Below, piece after piece: positions 55,517-63,978 of a stretch of DNA of 64,000 nt. Each line of letters opens with the position of its first letter. The first letter of the stretch is position 1. Made by a program: the position numbers and the translations under genes. Source of the stretch: Pantoea sp. Mb-10 (GTDB lineage: Bacteria; Pseudomonadota; Gammaproteobacteria; Enterobacterales; Enterobacteriaceae); the NCBI RefSeq assembly GCF_021272205.1, contig NZ_JAJSDX010000007.1, forward strand, positions 224,768 to 288,767, written 5' to 3'. The notes beneath the pieces are model-generated. The model was given only the letters and a program-made list of their open reading frames with translations. It had not been told where the DNA came from and made no database searches.

Positions 55517-56854
55517 ATGGATAACTTTCTCACCAGCGATGCCATCCGCACGCTGTTCTCGCAGGCAATGTCTGCCATGTACCAGCAAGAAGTGCCACAG
55601 TACGGTACGCTGACGCAGTTGGTCAATGACGTCAATGAACGCACCCTTGAAAGCGATTTGGCGCTGCAAGAGCGCCTCGCCGCCGCGAATGAGCTAACGC
55701 GTCTTCACGTTGAGCGGCACGGTGCCATCCGCGTCGGCACGTCGGAAGAGCTGCGCACGCTGCGGGAAATGTTCGCCGTAATGGGCATGGTGCCCGTGGG
55801 ATACTACGACCTTTCTCAAGCCGGCGTGCCCGTGCACTCCACCGCATTTCGCCCCGTCACTGACCGAGATTTAAGCCGTAATCCGTTTCGCGTGTTTACT
55901 TCGCTCCTGCGCCTGGAGTTGATTGAAGATGCGGCGCTGCGCGAGAAAGCCCGTGCAATTCTTGCCGCGCGAGATATCTTCACTTCGGATTGTCGCGCGC
56001 TGATGGCTAAACATCAGCAGCAGGGCGGTTTGAACGCCACCGATGCCGCGCGGTTTGTCGAGGAGGCGCTGGAAACGTTCCGATGGCACGCACACACTAC
56101 CGTGGACAGCGGCACCTATCACGCCCTTAACCAACAGCATCGGCTCATCGCGGATGTCGTCTGCTTCCGCGGCTGTCATATTAATCACCTGACGCCGCGC
56201 ACGCTGGACATTGACCGCGTACAGGCGCTGATGCCAACCCGAGGCATTGAGCCCAAAATGCTGATTGAGGGACCGCCGCAGCGCCGCGTGCCGATTTTAT
56301 TACGCCAAACCAGCTTTAAGGCACTGGAAGAAGCCGTGCATTTCAACGACGGTAAACCCGGCACGCACACCGCGCGCTTTGGCGAAATTGAGCAGCGCGG
56401 CGCGGCCCTGACGCCAAAAGGGCGTGCGCTGTACGATCGTCTGCTCGCCGAGGCAGGTACCGGGCAGGATAATCAGCAACATCAGCAGCACCTGAGCGAG
56501 ATCTTCCGCGACTTTCCCGATGATGAGCAGCAGTTGCGTGAGCAGGGGTTGGCCTGGTTTCGCTATCGCCTGACCGAAAAAGGCCTCGCTCACCCGCCGC
56601 GGCCCGGCGAATCCGTTGAACAGTTGCTGGCCGAAGTCCGTCTGCTGGCCGAACCCATCACCTATGAAGATTTTTTGCCGGTGAGCGCCGCGGGCATTTT
56701 CCAGTCAAATTTAGGCAATACAGGCCAACCCTGCAGCGCAGGCAATGCACGGCGTGCCGATTTTGAAGCCGCGCTGGGCGCGCCGGTGCTGGACGAAATG
56801 GCACTTTACGCAGCGATCCAGCAGCGCAGCCTGGCGCGCTGCGGCGTGCAGTAA
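55517..56854 (+). CDS. hglS: 2-oxoadipate dioxygenase/decarboxylase (HglS/YdcJ, DUF1338)
   Basis: The family converts 2-oxoadipate to D-2-hydroxyglutarate with oxygen and Fe(II) in lysine/pipecolate catabolism; E. coli YdcJ is the homologue. The 445-residue protein shows His68 in ERHGAIRVG, His224 in RGCHINHLTPRTLDI, and a Glu around 290 (RFGEIEQRGAALTPKGR), positions expected for the metal triad. Other conserved stretches: HSTAFRPVTDRDLSRNPFRV. ATG 55517 has GAGGTG upstream. It lies 87 bp after the transporter on the same strand; joint transcription is possible but other lysine-degradation genes are not present. Confidence 0.9.
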   Translation: MDNFLTSDAIRTLFSQAMSAMYQQEVPQYGTLTQLVNDVNERTLESDLALQERLAAANELTRLHVERHGAIRVGTSEELRTLREMFAVMGMVPVGYYDLSQAGVPVHSTAFRPVTDRDLSRNPFRVFTSLLRLELIEDAALREKARAILAARDIFTSDCRALMAKHQQQGGLNATDAARFVEEALETFRWHAHTTVDSGTYHALNQQHRLIADVVCFRGCHINHLTPRTLDIDRVQALMPTRGIEPKMLIEGPPQRRVPILLRQTSFKALEEAVHFNDGKPGTHTARFGEIEQRGAALTPKGRALYDRLLAEAGTGQDNQQHQQHLSEIFRDFPDDEQQLREQGLAWFRYRLTEKGLAHPPRPGESVEQLLAEVRLLAEPITYEDFLPVSAAGIFQSNLGNTGQPCSAGNARRADFEAALGAPVLDEMALYAAIQQRSLARCGVQ

Positions 56855-56951
56855 GCAGAGTGTTAAGCCGGTGTGACGGGAGGCCGGCGCACGCGGATAG
56901 CCTGATAAACGGCGTGACGCTTGCGCCAGCGCCTATAGGACTTAATATCAT

Positions 56952-57587
56952 ATGTCACAGATGACGCTACACCTCTTGAATGCGCAAGGCACGTTAGCCG
57001 CACATGCCGAATGGCTCACCGATTGCCTGACCCAAACTTACCAACAGGCGCAAAACGTGATGCCGCTGCCTTGCCTGGATGTCGTGGTGAAAGCGGGCGG
57101 CTATACGCTTCCCGAGAAAGGGCATGCCGGGTACTGTCCGGAATCCGGCGTGGTGTACATCACCGTCGATCCGGCCAATCCCGCCTTCGCTCAGAATCAG
57201 TCCCACTCGCTTGAGCGCATGTTTGCGCATGAACTGCACCATGCTGCCAGGTGGACCGGACCAGGCTACGGCGTGACGCTGGGTGAAGCCGTTGTGTCTG
57301 AAGGGCTGGCCGGACATTTCTCGCTGGAGCTGTTTGCCGGCGAGCCGGGGCCGTGGGAAAGCCTTGCGCCTGAAATTGTCTCTCCCCATCTGCAGCCGCT
57401 CGCCGAGCGCTGGCAGCAAACCGATTACGATCATCCGGCGTGGTTCTTTGGCACATCTCATCTACCGCGCTGGCTGGGGTACAGTGCGGGGTTTAACGCG
57501 GTGGCTAACTATCTTGCCGCCAAGCCAGAATTAAAGGCTTCCATGCTCGCGCACTTGGAAGACAAGGTAGTAAGGGATTTCATTTAA
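56952..57587 (+). CDS. DUF2268-family putative zinc protease
   Basis: A 211-residue protein with the metalloprotease motif HELHH (93-97) in MFAHELHHAARW, followed by a second acidic segment (LGEAVVSEGLAGHFSLELF) that would give the third zinc ligand, as in gluzincins of the DUF2268 group. No signal peptide, so cytoplasmic. Substrate unknown. It follows hglS by about 97 bp on the same strand; no ribosome site is strong (ATATCAT precedes the ATG). Confidence 0.8.
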   Translation: MSQMTLHLLNAQGTLAAHAEWLTDCLTQTYQQAQNVMPLPCLDVVVKAGGYTLPEKGHAGYCPESGVVYITVDPANPAFAQNQSHSLERMFAHELHHAARWTGPGYGVTLGEAVVSEGLAGHFSLELFAGEPGPWESLAPEIVSPHLQPLAERWQQTDYDHPAWFFGTSHLPRWLGYSAGFNAVANYLAAKPELKASMLAHLEDKVVRDFI

Positions 57588-57629
57588 CGATGACGTACTC
57601 TGGCGGGTAAGGGCATTTGGGATGGGGGG

Positions 57630-58531
57630 TTAATGACAGGCAAAAAGATAATCCAGAAATGCGCGCACGGCAGGATTAGAACGGCGGCTTTCATGCCACA
57701 CGACCCAAATATTATGCCGTTCTACGGTAAAAGCGGTCAGCAGAGGCACTAATCTGTTATCCCTACCCATGATTCCGTCATAAAGCTTGCCGCCATGCCT
57801 ATTCCTGCACCGGAAGCAATGGCCGCGATAACGGCGTCACTGGCATCAACAGTGAACGTCGATGAAGGCACAATTTCAATTTCCTGCTCTCCAATGCGGA
57901 ATGGCCAGCGAAAAGTTTGCCCTGTATTTTGGTAACGCAAATTGACGGTTTTATGCGCCATTAAATCCTGCGGATGGTCGGGGGCGGGATACCTCGCCAA
58001 ATATTCTGGCGACGCATAACAGCCCATTTTATAAGCAGAAAGGCGTCGGGAAAGAAGGGTCGAGTCTGCCAGGTCGCCCAGGCGGATTGCGATATCAACA
58101 TTCTCGTCAACGATGCTGATGACGCGATCGTTCAACCGTAAATCAATCGCGACTTTTGGGTACATTTCGCAGAACTGCGGAATAACAGGGGCGATAAGAT
58201 GAATACCTATCGGCAATGATGCCGCAATACGCAACGTTCCGGCAGGCTCGGCACGTGCGCGCTTTGCCAACTGCGCAATCTCATCCGCATCACGCAACAA
58301 TGTTAGTGTGCGCTCGTGTAAGGCACGCCCTTCCGCTGTCAAAACCAACGAGCGCGTGGTGCGCGTAAATAACGTCACACCAAGGGCCTGTTCCAGTCGC
58401 TGTATGCTCTTACTTACCGCTGAAGGGGAAAGGGAGAGAGAGCGGGCGGCGGCAGTGTAGCTGCCGAGCGAGCCCGCGCGTGCAAATGCAATAAGGCCGG
58501 TGAGCCTTTCAAAACCGATTTGTTCCTTCAT
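57630..58531 (-). pseudogene. LysR-family regulator with a 3' frameshift
   Basis: From the ATG at 58531 the frame runs 260 residues and stops at 57749, ending [12 protein letters not shown]. That is too short for a LysR effector domain. A shifted frame beginning around 57759-57766 continues with [19 protein letters not shown], then [20 protein letters not shown] and LFACH, ending at TAA (57632-57630). This is the normal C-terminus of the group, so one base has been lost or two gained in the tract CCCTACCC (57761-57768). The HTH ([20 protein letters not shown]) is intact, so the truncated product might still bind DNA. It is divergent from the oxidoreductase gene, its likely target. A sequencing error cannot be excluded. 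Confidence 0.85.
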
Positions 58532-58633
58532 GGCACAATTAAAGCGAAACTCAGCCTCATTATCAATCTCGGCAAGAAGTTGTAGGGTTCGTTACGTGGA
58601 ATCTTTTAGCGTGAAATGAGGGTGACAAACGTG

Positions 58634-59638
58634 ATGAAAGCCGTACAACTCCATACTTTTGGTGGACCAGAAAATCTTGTGTATGAGGACGCACCACGGC
58701 CGGTGGTGGGAAGGAATGAGGTAGCGGTTAAGGTACATGCTGTCGGGCTTAATCCCCCTGATCTCTATTTACGTGATGGCTATCGGGCGCTACCGCCCGA
58801 ATGGTGGCCTCGCCCTACCTTCCCGCTTATCTTAGGAACAGACGTATCAGGCGTCGTTGCCGCGGTTGGCGCCAATGTTTCTGCATTCCGCCCCGGCGAT
58901 GAGGTCTATTCAATGGCGCGTTTCCCCGAAGCGATAATGCGTGGCAGCGGTGCCTATGCAGACTATGTGAGCATTCCTGCATCACAGGTGGCATTCAAAC
59001 CTAAAGGCATTACACATATTCAGGCGGCAGCCGCGCCGATGTCGCTTCTCACGACCTGGCAGTTTCTTGTCGAGTCAGTTAGCGATGCCCCCAACCCCTT
59101 TCAGGCATTTCAGCACGCGCCGGTTTCACTGCAAGGTCAGACCGTATTAATTAATGGCGCGAGCGGAGGCGTGGGACACCTTGCCGTGCAAATAGCCAAA
59201 TGGAAGGGGGCGCATGTAATTGCGGTGGCATCATCTCGCCATGAAAAATTTCTGCGTCACTTGGGCGCGGATGCGTTCATTGATTACACCCGTACCGCCG
59301 CTGAACGCGCCGTAAAAAATATCGATCTGGTTGTGGATGCCGCAGGTGGCCCCAATATGGCGCGCTTTCTGGATTGTCTGAAACAGGGTGGGGCATTATT
59401 CCTGGTTAATCCGTTAGGCTTTGACGGCCAACGCGAGGCCGCTAAAAAGAACATTACCGTATCCTCAACACAGGTGCGCTCAAGCGGTGCGCAACTTATT
59501 GAGGCCGGTGATCTTCTGGAAAAAGGGGTTATTCGCGTGGTTGTTGACAGTACTTTTCCGCTAGCCGAGGCGTCAGAGGCGCATAAGCGTGCTGAAGCGG
59601 GGAGTATTCAGGGCAAAATCGTACTCACGAACTTTTGA
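58634..59638 (+). CDS. Zinc-independent NADP-dependent oxidoreductase (quinone-reductase-type MDR)
   Basis: A 334-residue medium-chain dehydrogenase/reductase of the quinone oxidoreductase group. N-terminal GroES-like domain (VAVKVHAVGLNPPDLYLRDG), then a Rossmann nucleotide site VLINGASGGVGHLAVQIAKW and a binding helix (ASSRHEKFLRHLGADAFIDY). No zinc cysteines or structural zinc site are seen, so it is of the zeta-crystallin type and not an alcohol dehydrogenase. The ATG at 58634 has GAGGG upstream; an ATG at 58616 is possible. Divergent from the frameshifted LysR, and followed by the ABM gene. Substrate probably an enone or quinone, by family only. Confidence 0.85.
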   Translation: MKAVQLHTFGGPENLVYEDAPRPVVGRNEVAVKVHAVGLNPPDLYLRDGYRALPPEWWPRPTFPLILGTDVSGVVAAVGANVSAFRPGDEVYSMARFPEAIMRGSGAYADYVSIPASQVAFKPKGITHIQAAAAPMSLLTTWQFLVESVSDAPNPFQAFQHAPVSLQGQTVLINGASGGVGHLAVQIAKWKGAHVIAVASSRHEKFLRHLGADAFIDYTRTAAERAVKNIDLVVDAAGGPNMARFLDCLKQGGALFLVNPLGFDGQREAAKKNITVSSTQVRSSGAQLIEAGDLLEKGVIRVVVDSTFPLAEASEAHKRAEAGSIQGKIVLTNF

Positions 59639-59701
59639 CGCGAGCGCCAGCGGTACGCCATTCAGGCGCGTCGCGGAGATGGACGAAGAATAAGGTAAAA
59701 A

Positions 59702-60004
59702 ATGCTGATTATCCTGGGTTATATGCAAATTCCTCCTCCTCTGTTAACGCTATTTATGGATGAAATACATGCGCTGGCCAAAAGCGTCCGGCAGCGCGCA
59801 GGAAACCTGTCGTATGACGCCGCCGTACAGGAGCCTCTGACAGGAAAAATTGTGATAGCAGAACGTTGGGAAGATCAGGTCGCGTTGAGTACTCATCTGG
59901 ACGCGCCCGACACATTGGCATTTATTGCGCGATGGCAACCCTTAATGGAGGGTGCTGTGCTGAAATATGACGTTTTGAATGAGAGGGCGCTAATGGCAGT
60001 GTAA
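59702..60004 (+). CDS. Antibiotic biosynthesis monooxygenase (ABM) domain protein
   Basis: A 100-residue ferredoxin-like protein of the ABM/YgiN type (IVIAERWEDQVALSTHLDAP, then the TLAFIARWQPLMEGAVLKYD strand), which includes quinol monooxygenases. AAGGTA lies 7 nt before the ATG. It is 63 bp downstream of the MDR gene on the same strand, so the two may process the same quinone or aldehyde. No cofactor motif is expected in this family. Assignment of a substrate is not possible. Confidence 0.8.
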   Translation: MLIILGYMQIPPPLLTLFMDEIHALAKSVRQRAGNLSYDAAVQEPLTGKIVIAERWEDQVALSTHLDAPDTLAFIARWQPLMEGAVLKYDVLNERALMAV

Positions 60005-60187
60005 TGTTAACGATCATAGACTTCCGTTGATAAAAAAACGTTCAGTCAGCGGAGTCAGAGTGAATACAGGAGGCGGGAGGGCTTTCGTTTTTAAGGCTAC
60101 TTAAAAACGCGTCATTCCCATTCCGGCCTGAGGGATTGATGCGTATTAATAAGCCCGGCGCTTTATCAAACAACGCGTTAAGTGCAT

Positions 60188-60208
60188 AAAAAAACCGCCT
60201 TGCGGCGG
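60188..60208 (-). terminator. Terminator of the EexN-type lipoprotein gene
   Basis: On the minus strand the stem CCGCC/GGCGG with a GCAA tetraloop is followed by seven T. It lies 11 bp after the stop codon. Confidence 0.85.
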
Positions 60209-60218
60209 CTTGTCTGCT

Positions 60219-60422
60219 TTACCATTTCTTATTGGGCTGGGCGTATCGCGCGTTGCGGCAGTCATCGGTGTCATTCGCTTTGGTGTCTTTGCTGCACTCC
60301 GCCACTTTCGCGTCGCGCTCTTTTTCATGCGCTTTATACCATTCAACGCTTTTTGCACCCGCATCGCAACCGGTAAGCAGTAAGGTCCCCAGCAGGCCCA
60401 GTGAAATCAGTCCCGTTTTCAT
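60219..60422 (-). CDS. EexN-family lipoprotein
   Basis: A 67-residue lipoprotein. Signal peptide MKTGLISLGLLGTLLLTGCD with lipobox LTGC. The mature part (KSVEWYKAHEKERDAKVAEC followed by SKDTKANDTDDCRNARYAQ) has the WYKAH...C...DCxNA pattern of the EexN family, named after an entry-exclusion lipoprotein of conjugative plasmids but widespread on chromosomes, where its function is unknown. Asp after the lipidated Cys would favour retention at the inner membrane by the Lol +2 rule. GGAAG lies 6 nt before the ATG. Confidence 0.85.
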   Translation of the reverse strand: MKTGLISLGLLGTLLLTGCDAGAKSVEWYKAHEKERDAKVAECSKDTKANDTDDCRNARYAQPNKKW

Positions 60423-60662
60423 GAATTCTTCCTTTTAGTGAATAAAATGCAACGGAAATTATAGTCCGTCCGCGCACACACTTGCACGATGAAGCAGCGC
60501 AAGAGTTTTCTGAATTCATAAGCGTGAGCGGTTAAACGGCTTAACCGCGCGGGGTAAAAGAGAATGCGATTTTTACCCAAAGGGTCAGATCACCTAGTGC
60601 GCTTAGCGTGCGCTGAGCAAGGCGGCACCCAGAAGCCTTTTATCAGTAAAAACGGCACTGAT
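60423..60662. other. Structured spacer between the GNAT and EexN genes
   Basis: No gene. It contains two adjacent inverted repeats: GCGGTTAA/TTAACCGC and GGGTAAAA/TTTTACCC (about 60529-60580), then the imperfect repeat GCGCTTAGC/GCGCTGAGC near 60600. None has a U tract on either strand. Upstream of EexN it could form leader or 3' structures. Confidence 0.4.
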
Positions 60663-61139
60663 TTACTCAGCGAATTTCAGCAGGGCTTCACCGTCAAGAC
60701 GATAGCGCACCCATTCCGATTGCGGTAATGCGCCGATACTCCGGTAAAAATCAATCGCCGGCTGGTTCCAGTCGAGCACGCTCCATTCCAGGCGACCACA
60801 CTGTCGTTCAACGGCACACTGCGCGATATGCTTCAACAGTGCCTTGCCCGCGCCATTGCCACGATAATCCGGCGTGATGTACAAATCCTCCATGTAAATA
60901 CCGTTACGTCCAAGCCAGGTGGAATAGCTGGTAAAGAACACGGCATAGCCAATAGGCTTCCCTTCACTTTCACAGATCAACGCTTCGGTTTTGCTGCCAG
61001 GGTTAAACAGCGTTTCCCGGATCTCATCGGGCGTGGTGACCACGGCTTCTGGCGCCTTTTCATAGACAGCCAGCTCGTAGATCATCGCGTAAATGGCCGT
61101 GGCGTCTTCCGGACGCGCGGGGCGGAGGGTGATATCCAT
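60663..61139 (-). CDS. GNAT-family N-acetyltransferase (SSAT-like)
   Basis: A 158-residue acetyl-CoA-dependent acetyltransferase. The acetyl-CoA loop is YITPDYRGNGAGKALLKHIA, preceded by GYAVFFTSYSTWLGRNGIYM and EDL, the arrangement seen in spermidine/spermine or thialysine acetyltransferases. ATG 61139 (MDITLRPARPEDATAIYAMI) with AGGAAAA upstream is preferred; the frame to 61247 would overlap the divergent LysR gene. Amine acceptor unknown. Divergent from the LysR at 61230. Confidence 0.85.
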   Translation of the reverse strand: MDITLRPARPEDATAIYAMIYELAVYEKAPEAVVTTPDEIRETLFNPGSKTEALICESEGKPIGYAVFFTSYSTWLGRNGIYMEDLYITPDYRGNGAGKALLKHIAQCAVERQCGRLEWSVLDWNQPAIDFYRSIGALPQSEWVRYRLDGEALLKFAE

Positions 61140-61229
61140 CAGTTTTCCTGTGTTGTGTAGCGGATTGCGATTGATGCTGCCTAGCATAAGCGTTACGTTG
61201 AGAGGAATTAAGTGCAATGAAATCAGGGA

Positions 61230-62153
61230 ATGATGAATATTATGCATCCAGCGCTAAGGCGTCTCGATTTAAACCTCCTGCCCATATTTGACGCGATTTA
61301 TCGCCACCGCTCTGTCCGTTTGGCGGCGGATGAACTGATCATGAGCACATCGGCGATGAGCCATGCGCTGTCACGGCTGCGTATCGCGCTTAACGATCCC
61401 TTGTTTTTTCGGGAAGGCCACCGCATGTGTCCCAGCGTGTATGCAACTCAACTGGCCCCTTCGATTGCTTCAGCGCTGAAATACCTCAATCAGGAACTGA
61501 CGCCGCCAAAAAAATTTGAAGCCGCTACCAGCACGGAGCGTTTTCAAATCGCGATAACCGATTTCACTGCGTTATGTGTTTTCCCTGCTCTGATGCATAA
61601 ACTCCAGCAGCAAGCGCCCGGTTTGCGCTTCGAGTTGCTGTATTTACCCCACAGTCCGGCGCTGACGGAATTGCTGGCCGGTGAGGTCGATCTGGCGCTT
61701 GGGTTCAGTACCCCCGATGAGACCCCGCATCCCGAACTGGAAGAAATTACCTGGCTTCAGGATGAATACATTGTGATCAGCAACCAAAGCCGCACACAGC
61801 TTACGCTGGACGATTATCTCGCCGCCCGGCATGTGGTGGTCACGCCCTGGAATGAAAAGCAAAGCGTGCTGGATCAACAGCTTGAACGAATGGGACATAC
61901 TCGGCAAATCGCGCTCAAAACGCCGTCCATGCTCAGTGCTCCGTTTATCGTGGCGGAAAGCGATCTGCTCATGGCGATCCCCCGCCTTGCCGCCGAGAAA
62001 CTGCTGCCCGCCATGAATATCCAGATCTTTGCGCTCCCGTTCGCGATCCCGACCTTTGACGTAAGGATTTATTCACATAGCCGCAGCGGTAAAAGAGAGG
62101 CGACCGACTGGCTGAAAACGTTATTACACAAGCTGGCGAAGGATCATGATTAA
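61230..62153 (+). CDS. LysR-family transcriptional regulator
   Basis: A 307-residue regulator of the NodD/LeuO-like subgroup, recognisable by the N-terminus LRRLDLNLLPIFDAIYRHRS followed by VRLAADELIMSTSAMSHALS and RLRIALNDPLFFREGHRMCP. The effector domain is complete to FDVRIYSHSRSGKREATDWL. Two tandem ATGs at 61230/61233; AGGGA is just upstream and fits the second. Divergent from the GNAT gene, and 104 bp before the esterase gene on the same strand, either of which might be its target. Confidence 0.9.
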   Translation: MMNIMHPALRRLDLNLLPIFDAIYRHRSVRLAADELIMSTSAMSHALSRLRIALNDPLFFREGHRMCPSVYATQLAPSIASALKYLNQELTPPKKFEAATSTERFQIAITDFTALCVFPALMHKLQQQAPGLRFELLYLPHSPALTELLAGEVDLALGFSTPDETPHPELEEITWLQDEYIVISNQSRTQLTLDDYLAARHVVVTPWNEKQSVLDQQLERMGHTRQIALKTPSMLSAPFIVAESDLLMAIPRLAAEKLLPAMNIQIFALPFAIPTFDVRIYSHSRSGKREATDWLKTLLHKLAKDHD

Positions 62154-62257
62154 ATCCGCCCAACACCTTTCGGCTTAATCTGCAAATGCGGGCGTAACGT
62201 GGACTTTTCACCGCAGGCCCGTGAATAATAAATGCAGAAAGTCGCAGGGAACCTGAC

Positions 62258-63766
62258 ATGAAAAATGAACAACGTCTGCGTATTGTCACCGCGGAAGGTG
62301 AACTCAGCGGGCAGCGCGAAGCCGCAACTTGGGTATTCAAAGGCATCCCTTACGCCGCGCCGCCCATCGGCGCGCTGCGCTGGCGCCCACCGCAGGCCAT
62401 AACGCCGTGGCACAGCGTGCGGGATGCCATCCGGTGGGGCAACGCGAGCGTGCAATCGCGTGAAGCGTGTATTGCCGCGGGCGGCGGCGATCCCGGCTCG
62501 TGCAGTGAAGATTGTTTGTACCTCAACGTCTGGACGCCGGACCACGCGCCCAGCCGACCGCTTCCGGTGATGGTGTGGCTGCACGGCGGTGGATTCACGC
62601 TGGGTGCCGGCAGCCTAGCGCCTTATCGCGGTCATGCGCTGGCGGCACAGGGCGTGGTGGTGGTCACACTCAACTACCGCCTTGGTCATATGGGATTTTT
62701 TGCGCATCCCGCGCTCGACGCACAATACGCCGACGGCAGAGCGGTGAATAATTTTGCCTTGTTGGACCAGATCGCCGCGCTGCAGTGGGTGCAGCGAAAT
62801 ATCCTGGCATTCGGCGGCGATCGCCATAACATCACGCTATTTGGTGAATCATCGGGTGCGCGCAGCGTGCTGTCGCTCTGCTGTTCGCCGCTGGCGGAAG
62901 GCTTGTTTCATAAGGGCATTGTGCAGAGCGCGTACAGTCTGCCGGACACACCGCGTGACGACGCGCGTCACGCCGGCGAGCAGGTGGCCGCGCACTTGGG
63001 TCTGTCGAAGAACGCCAGTGCTGAGGCGCTGCGCGCGCTGCCTGCCGAGGCATTCCTGTCGCTACCGCGCGAGTTATACGCCGGCCCGGTGCCGATCAGC
63101 GGCGACGCCGTCCTACCCGAGCCGATGCTTGACCGCTTCATGGCTGGCCAGCAGCATCGCGTTCCGCTTATGGTCGGCAGTAACAGTGATGAAGCCAGCG
63201 TATTAACCTATTTCGGGCTGGACGCCGCCGCCATACTGCGGCAAATGCGCCGCAAAAACCGCTTTAGCTATCAGCTGATAAAATGGATCTATGACATTCA
63301 CGATGACGCACTGCTCGGGCGACGCGTAGCGCGCGATATGGCATTTACCGTGGTGCCGTTTATCATCGCGCAGGCCCAGCATGATGTGGGGATGCCGGCA
63401 TGGCGTTACTGGTTTGACTATGTCTCAGAACAGGCGCGCGATCTCTTTCCCCACGGCGCCTGCCACGGCAATGAAATTCCCTATGTATTCACTACGCTGG
63501 ATAGCATGAAACCGCAGCCTGATTTCATTTACACCGAACAGGATCGCCAGGTCGCGCTGGGCGTCAGTGCCTGGTGGGTGGCCTTTGCGCAACAGGCCAG
63601 CGAATTTAGCTATCAGCTGCGCGGCGAGATCGCCTGGCCTATCTGGCGACCCCAAACGGATCTGACCTTAGCGCTGGGCGCGCAACCGGTGCTGCGCGCG
63701 CGGTTGATGCGCCGACGGCTGCGGTTGTTCCGCTTAATGATGCGCCATCATGTGAAACTTTCCTAA
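62258..63766 (+). CDS. Type-B carboxylesterase/lipase family protein
   Basis: A 502-residue alpha/beta-hydrolase of the carboxylesterase/PnbA family. The oxyanion-hole motif HGGGF is at 109-113. The nucleophile is Ser198 in GESSGARSVLSL (usually GESAGG, here SSGA). A conserved SNSDEASVLTYF carries the acid, and HGACHGNEIPYVFTT carries the catalytic His. No signal peptide, so probably cytoplasmic. AGGGA lies 8 nt before the ATG. Substrate not known; several ester types are hydrolysed by the family. Confidence 0.9.
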   Translation: MKNEQRLRIVTAEGELSGQREAATWVFKGIPYAAPPIGALRWRPPQAITPWHSVRDAIRWGNASVQSREACIAAGGGDPGSCSEDCLYLNVWTPDHAPSRPLPVMVWLHGGGFTLGAGSLAPYRGHALAAQGVVVVTLNYRLGHMGFFAHPALDAQYADGRAVNNFALLDQIAALQWVQRNILAFGGDRHNITLFGESSGARSVLSLCCSPLAEGLFHKGIVQSAYSLPDTPRDDARHAGEQVAAHLGLSKNASAEALRALPAEAFLSLPRELYAGPVPISGDAVLPEPMLDRFMAGQQHRVPLMVGSNSDEASVLTYFGLDAAAILRQMRRKNRFSYQLIKWIYDIHDDALLGRRVARDMAFTVVPFIIAQAQHDVGMPAWRYWFDYVSEQARDLFPHGACHGNEIPYVFTTLDSMKPQPDFIYTEQDRQVALGVSAWWVAFAQQASEFSYQLRGEIAWPIWRPQTDLTLALGAQPVLRARLMRRRLRLFRLMMRHHVKLS

Positions 63767-63921
63767 GCCTGCTAATGATTAAGCGGCCTGAACGATTCCG
63801 TAAAGCAAATTATCAATTAATTAGTTGATAAATATAAATTATGTCGGAATGCTGCGGCCCTAAGAAAGCAATTTTTCAGTTCACAAATCGATTACATTTT
63901 CCTGGTGGTATGCCGATAAAA

Positions 63922-63954
63922 GAAGGAAGCCCAGTACCGTATTGGGCTTCCTTC
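63922..63954. terminator. Long hairpin between the esterase gene and the last gene
   Basis: A perfect 12-bp stem GAAGGAAGCCCA/TGGGCTTCCTTC with a 9-nt loop. On the plus strand it is followed by GCGTTC and on the minus strand by TTTTATC; it may end the esterase transcript or act as a bidirectional terminator. Confidence 0.6.
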
Positions 63955-63978
63955 GCGTTCAACACCAAGGGATCATGT

